Shown piece by piece: positions 1 to 10,664 of a stretch of DNA of 64,000 nucleotides. The notes beneath the pieces were generated by a model, which did no database searches, was not told where the DNA came from, and worked only from the letters and a program-made list of their open reading frames with translations. Each line of letters begins with the position of its first letter. The first letter of the stretch is position 1. The stretch covers positions 62,001 through 126,000 of the forward strand of contig JAXDDX010000337.1 in the NCBI GenBank assembly GCA_034670405.1, given 5' to 3'. Made by a program: the position numbers and the translations under genes. This DNA is from Hoplostethus atlanticus (taxonomy: Eukaryota; Chordata; Actinopteri; Trachichthyiformes; Trachichthyidae).

Positions 1-1080
1 TAAAACAGCTTACATTTGTATGCTATGCAACTGCCACAAATGTAGGCTACAAACGATAAAATAGATCAAACCTGAATCTTACAAAGTTCATACAAAACAA
101 GGGCCAAAACAAAACATGAATGGTGGGCCATAGCTCATCAAGAAATCTTCAAGAAGGTTTTCCCACAGGTTTTTACACCAGAATCTGCATACTATAGTAA
201 AGTATTACTACTTGAAATGGCTGAATTGTTACAAGCGAATTATCTTAATTGTCAACACAATATTAACCATGCAAAATTACTGCCTTCTCATTTTTTTCTT
301 TCGTTGTTTTTATGAAAATGAAGGATCAAAAGGCTGACATTTACGATTCACAATTCTTTTTCGCAAGTTAAGGGGAAGTTAAGGAAAGTCAATACAGACA
401 TTTTTCAGACACTTAAGCTACATATTATGTTAAATTATGTAATATATCAATAACTATGACATAGTTGGTCACCATAATCTTATTAATGTTGTCAGTACAG
501 AACTCTATGGATTCAATTATTTTGGGCCATTATACAACTACAACCTCATATTTACAAATTCTGGCCCAAAGGGGACTTTGCTTTTGACAAGAATCTCCAC
601 CTTGTTATATACCTTGTCATTTGTGGGTTTTTTTTCTTTTGATCAGATGCTGCCTGGCAGTATGGTTATGTACACTAGCGGGGAAAGGGCCAGGTAAGTT
701 TGGGGTACCCTATACATTTCAACGTAGGTTGTGGTTCTGTAAAATACACTAGGTTAGAGGTGAATGCCACCCACTGTACTTTGTTTTGTAGGTAGAATAG
801 GTAGTTGTTGTTTTTTTTGTTCCTTTAGATTAGTAGCCTACCCTGGGTCTTAGTTAGTGATGGGTTGTTTGGGTTGTTTTATTGGGTTCTTTGATTTGGC
901 ACCACCTTTATTAGACTTTTGTAAATATTAGAAATACACCAGAGTCCATTTGGTCGCTTCTGTAAATAAATGTATTCTGTCCTTGGTTGGTCATTGTTAT
1001 TTCCCAAAACACCCTGTAGATGGTCAGTAAGGTTGTAATGCAGGAGGCTCATCTGGGATCCTTTAATTTGGGGTCCCTTT
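1..1080. other. Non-coding AT-rich stretch, no gene seen
   Basis: No open frame here looks like protein. The stretch is AT-rich. The part after about 820 may be the untranslated leader of the Gypsy remnant that follows, but no LTR pair or primer binding site could be identified. Confidence 0.4.
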
Positions 1081-1097
1081 ACAATCAGAACACATGA

Positions 1098-2090
1098 GTG
1101 GACCAAAGGCCAACAGGGTATGGATCCGTAGTATTTGAGCTGCAGAAGTTACTTAGTAACCCAGACCTACAACAGGTAGATGCATGCTATAAGGATGATT
1201 TGAAGTCCCTCACTGGAGGTTCATTGAATGTTGGGACAAGTGGTCCTTCCGGGTCTGATGTTGTACAGGTTAACCTGAATTCACCAGTTCGCAAAAGTCC
1301 CCAGCAACATTGTCATGTTTCAAGCCGTTCTCCCCTGAGTTAACTGGATTCAGTGCTAGTGATAAACTTAAAGTTTGTTTAGCACCCCTCCAGCTGGAGG
1401 CAGAGGAAAGGGAAAATGCATGGAATGTAGAGTATGATCTCGTTTAGAAATCTGTGAGCTGGAAATTGAAGCTGATGCATTTCACTACACACCTAGTGTG
1501 TGTATGTGACAATTAAACTTCTTGAATCTTGAATCTTGAATGAGGAAGTCAGGCTGAAGCAGATTTAAGTAGAGTCAATGAGAATTTCTTCTGTTGCTTC
1601 TATTTTCTCCCAGTCTATGTTGTCCACACACTATTTTGAAAAGGTCAATGAAAATATTGCCTTAGTTAGTTAGTTTCTCCACAAGACAGAAGTGGATTCT
1701 TATTTTTGTGCTTTCATTGCCACAACTATTCTTCGTGGCAATGAGCTTGTTCCAGAGGCCTACCGACAGAAAAGAAAAGACCAGAAGCCAATTAGGATAT
1801 TACGGGATACTGGAGGTTTCCAGTCATTTTTTTAGTCACCTTGCTGGTGTGCTGCCCCAAACAAACAAATCCTGTTGTCATTATATAATTTTCTCAAGGC
1901 ATGAAATTGGTTTGATGCCAGCGCCACTGCATAAGGTACATGTGCATGTCAGATACATTTTTCAAGGCAGCCATTTGCCCTACCTTATCAATTAAGGGAG
2001 TGGTGTTTATCATGGGAAATGACATTGCAGGAGTAAGATAATCCCAGTACCTGAGGTGTTGTCCTTCACACTACAATACTACCCTGACCC
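1098..2090 (+). pseudogene. Ty3/Gypsy gag-protease remnant
   Basis: Degraded coding sequence of an LTR retrotransposon. The first frame (1098-1343) and the following frame-shifted stretch up to about 1480 resemble the charged N-terminal half of fish Gypsy Gag (LQLEAEERE, then ELEIEAD). Near 1690 an EVDSYF motif typical of the Gag core follows. Around 1790-1815 the frame reads RDTGGFQSF, which fits the aspartic-protease active site (DTG). GVVFIMGNDIAG near 2000-2030 fits the end of the protease. The reading frame is broken several times, and an L2 tail sits between the Gag pieces. I infer an old, dead copy, judged from motif recall only. Confidence 0.55.
1483..1541 (+). mobile_element. L2-like LINE 3' tail fragment
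   Basis: The sequence TTTCACTACACACC...GTGTGTATGTGAC followed by CTTCTTGAATCTTGAATCTTGAA matches the 3' end of the long LINE at 13.7-17.2 kb, including its short terminal repeat. It is a 5'-truncated insertion into the Gypsy remnant. Confidence 0.7.
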
Positions 2091-2234
2091 TTCCTCTTAG
2101 CACTTAATTATTTGTTTCACTTATTTGTCTTAGCTCTTGCTTATTTGCTTCACTTATTTGTCTCATTTGTTTAAATAAAAAGTAGGTAGGTAATTTATAG
2201 CACTTTTACCTTAGTACTGGTTGTGCTCTTAGAT

Positions 2235-4386
2235 TAAGGTGACCAGATTTCTGAAATGAAAACCGGGGACATTTCCAGTTTGGCGGTCAATATATCATTA
2301 AAATATGCAATGTTATTATCTATGAAATAAAAAAGGGGGACAATTCATGTATTTTGACCACTGTTGTACTGTCAGACATCCCAAGTTGACAGAACTGATT
2401 TCAGGGAGATTTGGGCAAGGTTTCAGGGGGACGCGCCGGACTCGCGCTGCAATCACAATTATGAGAGAACTACTCCAATATTCTTATCATTACCTCAATT
2501 ACTCCTGATTAGGGGATCATAAGACACAAATCACTTACTCATTCTCTGTGTGACTGATGAAATCTCTCTGTTCCTGATGTTTGATCCTGATGACACTACA
2601 AGAATTACTTATAACTAATATATTATATGCCTATCATCCATATTAGCAGCCATTTTGTTGTCAGTGCACTTTAATTTTATAATCCATAACGGCTATTGTT
2701 TCCCCTTTATGCCTATTAACTTAAAAGAACCTTGAGTGAACTTTAAACCAACCAGGCCTAATACTCACGTTTTCTTCTTCTGGTTACCCTGGCTTTCTGG
2801 TCTCTCACTTAGCCTACTGTGTCTTTAGTGCATCACCCTCTTCTTTTCACCATCTTCCACCGTCAATACTGCAATCACAAGAAAACTACACCACTATTCT
2901 AATCGTTAATTTTATATAATGAGTAGATTATTTTTTCCCCTTATGTCTATTAACTTAACTGAAGCTTGACTGAACTCTAAACAAACCTCTGCTATAGTAA
3001 CGCGGTCCCGCCTACTATCCCGTCCAGTATCAAAGAATTGACCGATGTCCTAAGTGCTCTCCCTACATTTAGCCTCCCTAACGTGCTGTTGTCCCTGCAT
3101 AAAGAACAACACAGTAGCCTATAGTCTGGTAATCTAATCATATCACACATACCCAGAGGCTAAAGTGGGATTTGGCAGGTGGGGGAGCCCTAAAATCCGG
3201 TGTAGCGGTGCAGCAGGGGGAAATGACTCACCTCATAATAATTATTGTTTATTTATTATTTATTTAAGACATTTGATCAGATCAGAATCAGATAACTTCA
3301 ACAACACAAAGTGTACACAGTGTTTCCCACAGAATTAGATTATATTTGTGGTGGTAGCTGACCGGTTGGGGGGGCACCCACACACTATCTTAAATTAATT
3401 ATTAAATAATACTAAGGTGCTCCACTGTAAATATTTAATTGCCAAGTACTTTGTGACAAATAACAATATTTACCGCCTTATACTCGTTTGTTACTTTCAG
3501 TAACAGTTCCACCTCGTCGTCCATCCAAACAAAGAAATCTCTGCTCTTACTTTTTGCCATTGCTGTTCTTCATAACGATATTTTCTGCAACTAAGCAGAG
3601 CAGACAATCTGCTTCCTGTTTACACCGGCATAGGTGAATGGTAACGTGATATGTGTTTTTATGGACGGAGATAATTTCTGAAACGGTGCTATAACGCTTG
3701 TTTGGACCGAGATCATTTTAGTTTAAAAAAAAACGAAAACGTATTATTGTGGATGTAGCCTCAGAGAGGAGGCTACACGGAGAGGAGGGGCATTCGCTTG
3801 ACATTATTATGTATGAAACTGCAAATCAGCAGCAAATTTATCTACTTATTAATCGAAGGTGCCGGAACACCGTTCCGGATCGTTCCGGCCCACTTTAACC
3901 CCTGCACATACCCACTGACATGTAGATTTACAGACAAAAACGTTTTAGATAAATTATATTGACATTGGCTAATTTAAGCCTCCCTCTGTACTAACGGGCT
4001 GCTTTGCAATGTGTATCGCTACCTAGGCTAGCTTAAACTGAGTTTACCTCAGCATATCTTTTGCAGTCATTTAAACCTCCGCCTGCGACTGAAAAGCTAG
4101 AATTGCACACAGTGCAGTGTGCCATAGTCGGCTTATTTTTTACTGCCTTAAGACATGGATATGTTTGTGAGTGGTCTGATGATAACTGTGTAGAGTATTT
4201 TCTTTTTTTGGCTCCGTGTTCCATTTGGCTAGCTAAATCCTGAAATCACATCACCGAACATCACATTCCGCGCTGTTGTTGTGCCGAAGTGCGTAACTCG
4301 GGGACATTTCCGGGGACAGCTCCAGCCAGGGACAGGTCACCAAAAACGGGGACTGTCCCGGAAAACGGGGACGTCTGGTCACCCTA
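2235..4386 (-). mobile_element. hAT DNA transposon, degraded, 2.15 kb
   Basis: The ends are inverted repeats: TAAGGTGACCAGA on the left and TCTGGTCACCCTA on the right. They are flanked by an exact 8-bp duplication TCTTAGAT (2227-2234 and 4387-4394), the size made by hAT transposases. On the minus strand a frame starting at 4224 reads AHCTVCNSSFSVAGGGLND, which resembles the BED-type zinc-binding start of ZBED-like hAT transposases. The rest of the transposase is not recognisable. A segment around 2701-2750 recurs imperfectly at 2936-2990. No other gene is seen inside. Confidence 0.75.
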
Positions 4387-5234
4387 TCTTAGATGCTTGT
4401 TTTGGAAGGAAATGCACTTACGATTTCTAGTGACTAGTACGCTAGAGTCACACTTGATGCCGCATACAGAGTTGGTGACACTGGTATCTAAAACTTGCAA
4501 ATGCCCTTCCTAAGATTGTACTGTTCTTGCAGTGCCACACAAGTGAGGTTCTTTCATAAATATATCTCTGTCTAACTCACAATAGCGTCAGAAATTAACA
4601 GCCAAAAGCAAAAACAACACAATGGGATCCCTGTCTCCTGAAATGGCAACCAGAGTGCCTTTTACAACTGTGCCATCACTTATCGAAATACCTCTCTCCT
4701 CTAGAAATTTGAGGTCCTTGATCAGCGGGTCAAAAACTTTGTTCATCCCAAAGTATTTCAAGTCCTGCTCCCTACATAGGAGGACAAGTTACATATGATC
4801 TATAGTGGATCTATTGTGAGGCAAAATGTCAGTCAGGGTTACGTAAACAGCTAAAACTTTATGCTTTCTTTTTTTCCCCCTGAACCAAGTGGGTTGACAA
4901 CCTTAACCCTCCTGTTGTGTTCCGGTCAAATCTGACCGATTTACAACTTTTATGTCTGAAATCTTTAGTTTATTTCATCTGATTGGAATAAATCTCCATG
5001 ACTTTATCCACACAGGGCATCTGAACACACAAAATAAATTTAGATCATTTTCATTAAATTTTGGTTATTTTATTTAACTTTGTGACATCTGTGGTGTTCC
5101 CGGTCAAAAATGACTGGCCATTGCAAATGAATGGGTGAGACTACAAGCAGGAGAAATTGAGAGTTCAGGAACATGTCCATCCATCAGATGGACACACTGC
5201 CACTCCCAGACCCCTATATGCATGTGCGTGCGCG

Positions 5235-5254
5235 CACACACCCACACACACACA

Positions 5255-5309
<55 letters not shown>
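5235..5309. repeat. (CA)n microsatellite
   Basis: About 75 bp of almost pure CA dinucleotides inside the piggyBac element. The long histidine/threonine and cysteine/valine frames over it are artefacts of the repeat. Confidence 0.95.
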
Positions 5310-5311
<2 letters not shown>

Positions 5312-5554
5312 ACCTCACCCCCCTTCTTGAGTTTCCCTGGCAACCCGGAACCTTTCCCCATTAGAATCTTGATCTGACAGGAACCTTTCCCCAATAGACT
5401 CTATCCCCCATGGGAACCACACCTTTCAGACAAAATACTATAACATTATTTCAATAATATACAGAAACTTTCCCGCAGCTCAGGTATATAAAGCTTCCGT
5501 AGGGCCTTGCTCACCATTCATTCTGTGGCAGCACAATGACCAAAGCACTACCCT

Positions 5555-5731
5555 CTGCCAGATTGGTGAGAGGCATAGAAGAACCACAGACAGAAGAGAC
5601 AAAAGGAAGAGATGCACACTGTGTGCACCAAGAGACGTCAAAACGAGCATTGTGTGTCTAAAATGCAGTGCACATATTTGCAAGGCACATGCAAAAACCA
5701 TCACCTGTTGTCAATCATGTGCATGAACCTT
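5555..5731 (+). pseudogene. piggyBac transposase C-terminal cysteine-rich domain
   Basis: A plus-strand frame reads RHRRTTDRRDKRKRCTLCA, then CLKCSAHICKAH and CCQSCA before a stop. This arrangement of cysteine and histidine is the zinc-binding C-terminal domain that piggyBac transposases use to bind their own ends. The catalytic DDD core is absent. The piece lies within 100 bp of the TATA-like stretch near 5485, so the deletion joined the 5' region to the last part of the gene. Confidence 0.7.
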
Positions 5732-7539
5732 ATTAGTGTTTCTGTTGTTGTTACTCATATTGATATTGTTACTGTTGTTCTCTAATATGTTCAGTAATGT
5801 GGTAAAGTGTTAATGTGTAAATAGTTTTAGGTCTATGACCTTTCTTTACTAAAAAAGTCACAACGGTCAGTTTTGACCGGGAACACCACAGATGTTATTT
5901 TGTGCCACTTTTTAAAAAATTGAAAGGGTTTCAAAACAAATGTGCTGTCTAAACTTTGACACAAGGTAGTCTGTGATAAATAGTACATTATGTTTCCTCT
6001 GGTATTGACTATAGTCAAAATAATACATAAATTATGCTATTTTTACTCAAAAACGAGTTGTATAAGATCAGGTCAATGAGGCCTACAGGCCAGAAGTTCA
6101 AAAGAGAAGTGCAAAACCTGTCATAAATACTAGAAATTAAGTTGATAAAAAGATCTAGTACAACATCAGGTGATAATATATGTATAATGATAGATTTATA
6201 AACAGTTATAATGGGTCGGTCATTTTTGACCGGGAACACTAAAGTAGGTAACAGGAAACGAACACAACACAAGGGTTAAAGGCATCTTGGTATAAAATCA
6301 GTCCAACAGAGGAAGGTTCAGTTTTCAACAACAGATTACCCTGAACTCCCTCTCCATCCCCAACATCCTGATAGATATTTTCAGTAGAGGGTTGCGAACG
6401 TGTTGAGGCATACTGTTCTCTTACAGACTCACTTTTGAACAGTGTCTCCTGTACCGGGATATACTGGGCAAAGCACTCTTTGTAATTTTCATCATTTCCC
6501 AAGAACACAGCACAGGCTCAACATAGTTGAAACTCTTTTTAAAAGCAGTCTTCCTCTTTTGGTCTGTACTCAAAGGTCCCCTGTTATACAGCTTAAGTAG
6601 ATATTGCCTATAGTGACCTTTGGGATTCCAAGCACCTTCAATTTCTCACTCAGGATCTTAAGTGAATGTGACAGGCCAATTTCATGGGCATTTTGAAAGT
6701 CCTCAATGATTGTCTGTATGGTACTTGATGGTAACGACAGCTTAGCTTGTAATTTCAAATAGAGGAGTGTAATGTTTTGTAAAAAGAGAGTTTCATCCAC
6801 ATATTTTCATATGTTTCATATGTTTCCTTGAAACATAGATGCAAAATAAAACTGGATGCAACTGTAAAGCTGCAGTCACAACCTCTGAATGGGCATTTGA
6901 CCTCCAATCCTTCTTTTATGTGTGACTTCAAATGCTTTAAGAGGGAAGTTAAAGTGTCACACTTGAAGCCACAAGACTGAGCCACACACTTTAAGGGTGT
7001 GTCAGACTGCTGAGAAGCATAGAAGATCCTGGTTCTTTATGGTCTCTATACATATGTGTTTTCAGAACACTCGCCTTGCGGTACATCCGAGAGCATTCAG
7101 GCACGCAGCATTTATATTGATAATTGGGAGTGTTACTGTGCAGCTTTGTGTGCTGAATGAACTGAATAACAGTCTCAGACACATGCTCACACATACTGAA
7201 TTTACAGTGGAACATTGTGCACCAAACAGCTGAGGAAAGCCACCAAAGTAAATGGCGAGTAGATGTAGAAAACTAGCACCAATGAGTCAAAAGTGGAAAA
7301 TGGACTAGGATCCCAAAGAAAAAACACTTGAAAATACTGAACCGTGGCCACCAGTAAAAATTAATTATATACATTTATAATAAAACATGCCATCTATACT
7401 ACTATACTACATACTATACTACTACTATACTATAACTACACAGTTTAACAACAAGAATTTAGTAATCCTCTAACAGAAATACCCATACAAAAATCTATAA
7501 AAAGCCTAGAATTAAAAGCATTTAAAGCCAAAATGCAAC

Positions 7540-8154
7540 TGTGGCAGATGGGAGGAGGGTGGGGTGAGACTTAACCAGCTGCAGCCAGTTGGGACTGATT
7601 GCAGCTGGGGCCTTTTTAACCTGTGTGTGGATGTGTGAGTGAGAGCGCGCCAGTGTGAGGCTGGCAGAGCGAGTGGAGTTTGGCAGGAGACGGAGGAGTC
7701 GAGCTGGACTGTCTGGGGAGAGACGAGCCAGCAGCAGCAGCGTCTGAGCGGGGTCCACGGCTGGAGTGCCGGGACGGAGGCGAGGGCGCGAGCGGCGATC
7801 GACGGAGTGGGAGAGCGGGCGTCCAAAGCCGGCGGCGACCGGCCGAGCTCCGGAGGTTGCAGTCGGGAGCAGCCTGCAAGGGCTGACCAGTCGGGGTTGG
7901 GGCGGGATGCCCCTGGAAGCCTGGCGGACTGGGGCAGCCTTGGTGCTCCGCGGCTGACCTGCCGGGAGGGAGGAGGTGTGCGCGCCGAGGAGGACGGCGC
8001 TCTTCACTGCCGTCAACGCCGGGGAAGACGGCGCCAACTGCCGTCAACACCGGGCCGGGTTTATGGTTAATAAAACGGCCATGCTGGCCATTTAACTCTC
8101 CCCTGCCTGTGTCTCTGCCTGTCACGGACCCCGGTTATGTGGCACCTTGCCACA
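7540..8154 (+). mobile_element. Solo LTR, family A, copy 1
   Basis: Starts TGTGGCAGATGG and ends CTTGCCACA (TG...CA with 7-bp inverted ends), flanked by an exact 5-bp duplication GCAAC (7535-7539 and 8155-8159). An AATAAA polyadenylation signal sits near 8069 (GTTAATAAAACGG). There is no internal retrotransposon sequence, so the copy is a solo LTR left by recombination. The 5-bp duplication fits Gypsy-type integration. Two more full copies lie at 44563-45205 and 50823-51432. The several GC-rich open frames here are not genes. Confidence 0.85.
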
Positions 8155-8248
8155 GCAACCAATGCTAGATGTACTTCACCAATGATGCACAATCCTCTAC
8201 TTGCTTTCAACAATGGAATTTTCCACAACTGATGCAAGGAATGGCAAG

Positions 8249-8277
8249 AAAGAAAGAAAGAAAGAAAGAAAGAAAAC
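8249..8277. repeat. (GAAA)n microsatellite
   Basis: Seven or so GAAA units just downstream of the solo LTR. Confidence 0.9.
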
Positions 8278-8635
8278 ACATTGCACCTCTATCTTATTGG
8301 TTGGCGACTAGCATGCTCACTTTATTTTTTATTTTTTATTCTTATTTTTTCTTAGCTCCATGATACAGCTCATAATACAGCTGACAGAGCTTCACGTAAC
8401 CGTTCAGGCTAACATTACCCGGCAGCAGATCCCACTGGTCAATACACGTCAAATTTCACCACACAACAACACAACCTGATGGCTGGCTCAACTAAACCGA
8501 TAAATCAATCATTTCAGAATAAATCATAAATGTCCGATCTCCAAGAAAAGTATCTCGGAAAAACTTTTAAATCTCGGAAAAACGACTTCAAAATATGTGC
8601 ATATTAGGGAAACTAGCATTAGTTAACATGATTGA

Positions 8636-8760
8636 ATAGGTGAGGAACCAGAGCCTGCAGGATCATGAAGGATCCTCACGACCCTAACAACGGACTGTTT
8701 CAGCTGCTGCGGTCAGGCAAGCGCCTCCACAGTCACGCTGCAAAAACAGAGAGTCTGAGA
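8636..8760 (+). mobile_element. L2-like LINE 3' fragment, left part
   Basis: The sequence matches the 3' coding end of the LINE at about 16718-16832. It continues at 9946 after a hAT insertion. Confidence 0.85.
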
Positions 8761-9131
8761 TAGTGATGGCCGATTCGCGAACGAATCGTTCAAAAGAATC
8801 GAATCAGTTAAGTGAGTGAGCTGATTCGACTCGCACACGCGACTGAATTGATTCAGCAGCGGTTATAGCAGCGCCAGAAAAAAAATAATTTATTTAAAAA
8901 ATCACCAGTTAATTTATCAAACAACATCTTAAACATTACAAAAACTGTTGTCAATGTATATAGAATGTAATAGATCACTACATTATTACATTGGCCTTTC
9001 AATCCAATATGGCTCCTTGATCCGGTGGGTAAGCGGAAGTAGTCTCTCTCATTCATCGGACGAGAAGCGCTGATCCGACTGAGCGGCTCGCGAACGAGTC
9101 GAGAGAGACTGAGCGGCTCACGAATGAGAGG

Positions 9132-9363
9132 GCAGATGAACGAGAGAGACTGAGCGGCTCGCGAACGAGTCGAGAGAGCAGATGAACGAGAGAGACTGAG
9201 CGGCTCGCGAACGAGTCGAGAGAGCAGATGAACGAGAGAGCAGATGAATATCGGACTTCTCGGACTCAATCGGACATCTCGCGAACCGAGAGAGCAGATG
9301 AACGAGAGAGCAGATGAATATCGGACTTCTCGGACTCAATCGGACATCTCGCGAACCGAGAGA
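9132..9363. repeat. Minisatellite, 46-bp and 70-bp units
   Basis: Two 46-bp units start at 9132 and 9178. Two 70-bp units start at 9224 and 9294. All begin GCAGATGAACGAGAGAG, and the 70-bp unit carries an added CGGACTTCTCGGACTC segment. The array forms the loop of the internal palindrome of the hAT element. Confidence 0.85.
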
Positions 9364-9762
9364 GCAGATGTCCGAGATGTCCGAGCGGCTCACGTTTGAT
9401 GAACGAGAGAGACTACTTCCGCGTACCTGCCGGATCAAGGAGCCATATTAGATTGTGAAAAAGGCCAATGTAATAATGTAGTGATCTATTCTGCACACAT
9501 TGACAACAGTTTTTGTTGTTTAAGATGTTGTTTAATAAATTAACTGGTAATTGGGTAAACTATAAGCCATTTAACATTGGTCAATAAAAAAATGTCTCTA
9601 TTAGAAAAAGAAAGTCAAGAGCACATGAAATAAAATGAAATCAATAGCAATACTCTGTGTAAATACTATAAATATTATTATTATCATTAACCTGTAGTTT
9701 AGTTGGTGTTTTACAGTTGGTTACACATCTGGTTTGAAAGGGGTGGCGCTCATGTGATTCCA

Positions 9763-9838
9763 TTACTAGTATAGCTCAGTTAGTAGAGCAGCAGACTCTC
9801 ATGCTGAGGATTGTAGGTTCAAACCTCACATGGGATGG
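9763..9838 (+). repeat. tRNA-like segment inside hAT element
   Basis: An A-box-like stretch (TAGCTCAGTTAGTAGAGCA) and a B-box (GGTTCAAACCT) are in the right order and spacing for a tRNA. The acceptor stem does not pair and the anticodon stem is weak, so it is a decayed tRNA-derived piece rather than a working gene. A copy lies near 27815-27890 in the second hAT copy. Confidence 0.6.
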
Positions 9839-9945
9839 TATGTTTTTGTTGGTGAATCATAATGAATCGATTCAGAATCGATGCACTTCTATCGGACGGC
9901 TCGAAAGAATCGAGTTAGTTAAAAGAGTCGGTCTTCCCATCACTA

Positions 9946-10317
9946 GTCTGAGACGGAGTTTCTTTCCTCAGGCCATCAGGACTGTGAACTCCGACCTCAC
10001 TAGGGCCCCCACTAAGACCCACACTCTGCCCCTCTTATGCACACACACACACACACACACACACTAAGGTAACGACTACACATAATTTATATTATATTAC
10101 ATACATATTTTTATAGTGCTCTTACTGTAAATATTGTGTTGCTTTTTTATATAGAGTTCTTATAGTAATACTGTAAATATTGTGTTGGTTTTTTATTGTA
10201 AATACTGTGTACTGTTGCCCTTTGCACATTCCTGTTGAGCATTGCCACTTTTTCATTTCACTGCACACCCCATGTGTGTATGTGACAAATAAAGTTCTTG
10301 AATCTTCTTGAATCTTG
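9946..10317 (+). mobile_element. L2-like LINE 3' fragment, right part
   Basis: Continues the LINE from 8760: last codons, then an untranslated tail with TGTGTATGTGACAAATAAAG and the terminal repeat TTGAATCTTCTTGAATCTTG. A CA run at about 10041-10064 replaces the corresponding stretch of the long copy. Confidence 0.85.
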
Positions 10318-10664
10318 ATGGAGCGAGGCAGGCAGAGAGAGAACTGAGCTGACGGCTGGGACGCAGACTGGCAGAGTGCTAGGCGAGGCAGGCGGACAGA
10401 ATTCTCTGGAGGGTAATGAACCACGTTGGCGAACTGAACGATCTGGCGAAGACTGGAGTGTAGAGCCGGGGTATTTATGCTGCAGGTACTTGAGTGGGTG
10501 AGTCGCAGGTGTGCAGGTGGATTGGTGGCAGGAGTCTGACAGGGCGCCCCGCCCAGATACACAGACAGAGAGAGGACAAACAGGGGACCAACAAGAAACA
10601 CCAGGGAAGGGAAAAACAACAGAAACACTAGGAATGAGGAAGAGGCCCAGCCGGGACCGTGACA
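10318..10664 (-). mobile_element. Partial LTR related to the 18.4 kb solo LTR
   Basis: Ends in GGGACCGTGACA, like the right end of the LTR at 18386-18945, and shares its GCAGGTGTGCAGG-type middle. The other end is missing and abuts the LINE tail. I see no target duplication. Confidence 0.5.

Larger units (their letters stand above)
4907..6275 (+). mobile_element. piggyBac-type transposon, internally deleted
   Basis: The element starts CCCTCCTGTTGTGTTC and ends GAACACAACACAAGGG, flanked on both sides by TTAA (4903-4906 and 6276-6279), the target of piggyBac transposases. Subterminal inverted repeats (GTGTTCCCGGTCAAAAATGA near 5092, TTTTGACCGGGAACACCAC near 5873, TTTTTGACCGGGAACAC near 6222) add to the ends. 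A TATA-like stretch lies near 5485. Only a short C-terminal piece of transposase is left, so the copy is non-autonomous. A CA microsatellite lies inside. Confidence 0.85.
4600..7215 (-). pseudogene. Multicopy fish zinc-finger gene, broken, split by piggyBac
   Basis: Minus-strand coding sequence runs from 7215 down to about 4600 once the piggyBac at 4907-6275 is set aside. It begins with C2H2-like pairs (CKFSMCEH...HTKLH and CVPECSRMYR...HMYRDH), a third zinc-binding stretch (CPFRGCDCSF), then a leucine-rich helical region and the motif LILYQDAF. After the insertion the frame resumes with KVVNPLGS and continues to LVLLCREQDLKYFG and a V-SGDRDP region. Frameshifts lie near 6990, 6800 and 6550, and an in-frame stop lies near 4795. 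I have seen this architecture in many uncharacterised fish loci, but I cannot assign a function. Confidence 0.6.
8761..9945. mobile_element. Non-autonomous hAT element, copy 1
   Basis: The ends are TAGTGATGGCCGATTC and, reversed, TAGTGATGGGAAGACCGA. An exact 8-bp duplication GTCTGAGA flanks it (8753-8760 and 9946-9953), and the LINE reads through once it is removed. It codes for nothing. Inside are two inverted arms of about 160 bp (about 8898-9058 and 9399-9556), a minisatellite in the loop between them, and a tRNA-like segment. A second, 5'-truncated copy lies at 27349-27998. Confidence 0.85.

Noticed and set aside
5104-5394. Open frames rich in Cys-Val or His-Thr
   Set aside because: They are translations of a CA microsatellite.
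7522-8125. Long GC-rich open frames on both strands (up to 171 residues)
   Set aside because: They lie in a solo LTR with exact target duplications; composition is proline/arginine/serine-rich and no motif is present. The same applies to 44559-45232 and 50640-51389.
8853-9438. Minus-strand frames rich in Ser and Leu
   Set aside because: They follow the 46/70-bp minisatellite and palindrome of a hAT element; repeated peptides mirror the DNA repeat.
9763-9838. Functional tRNA gene
   Set aside because: A and B boxes are present, but acceptor and anticodon stems do not pair well and the segment is part of a repeated transposon.
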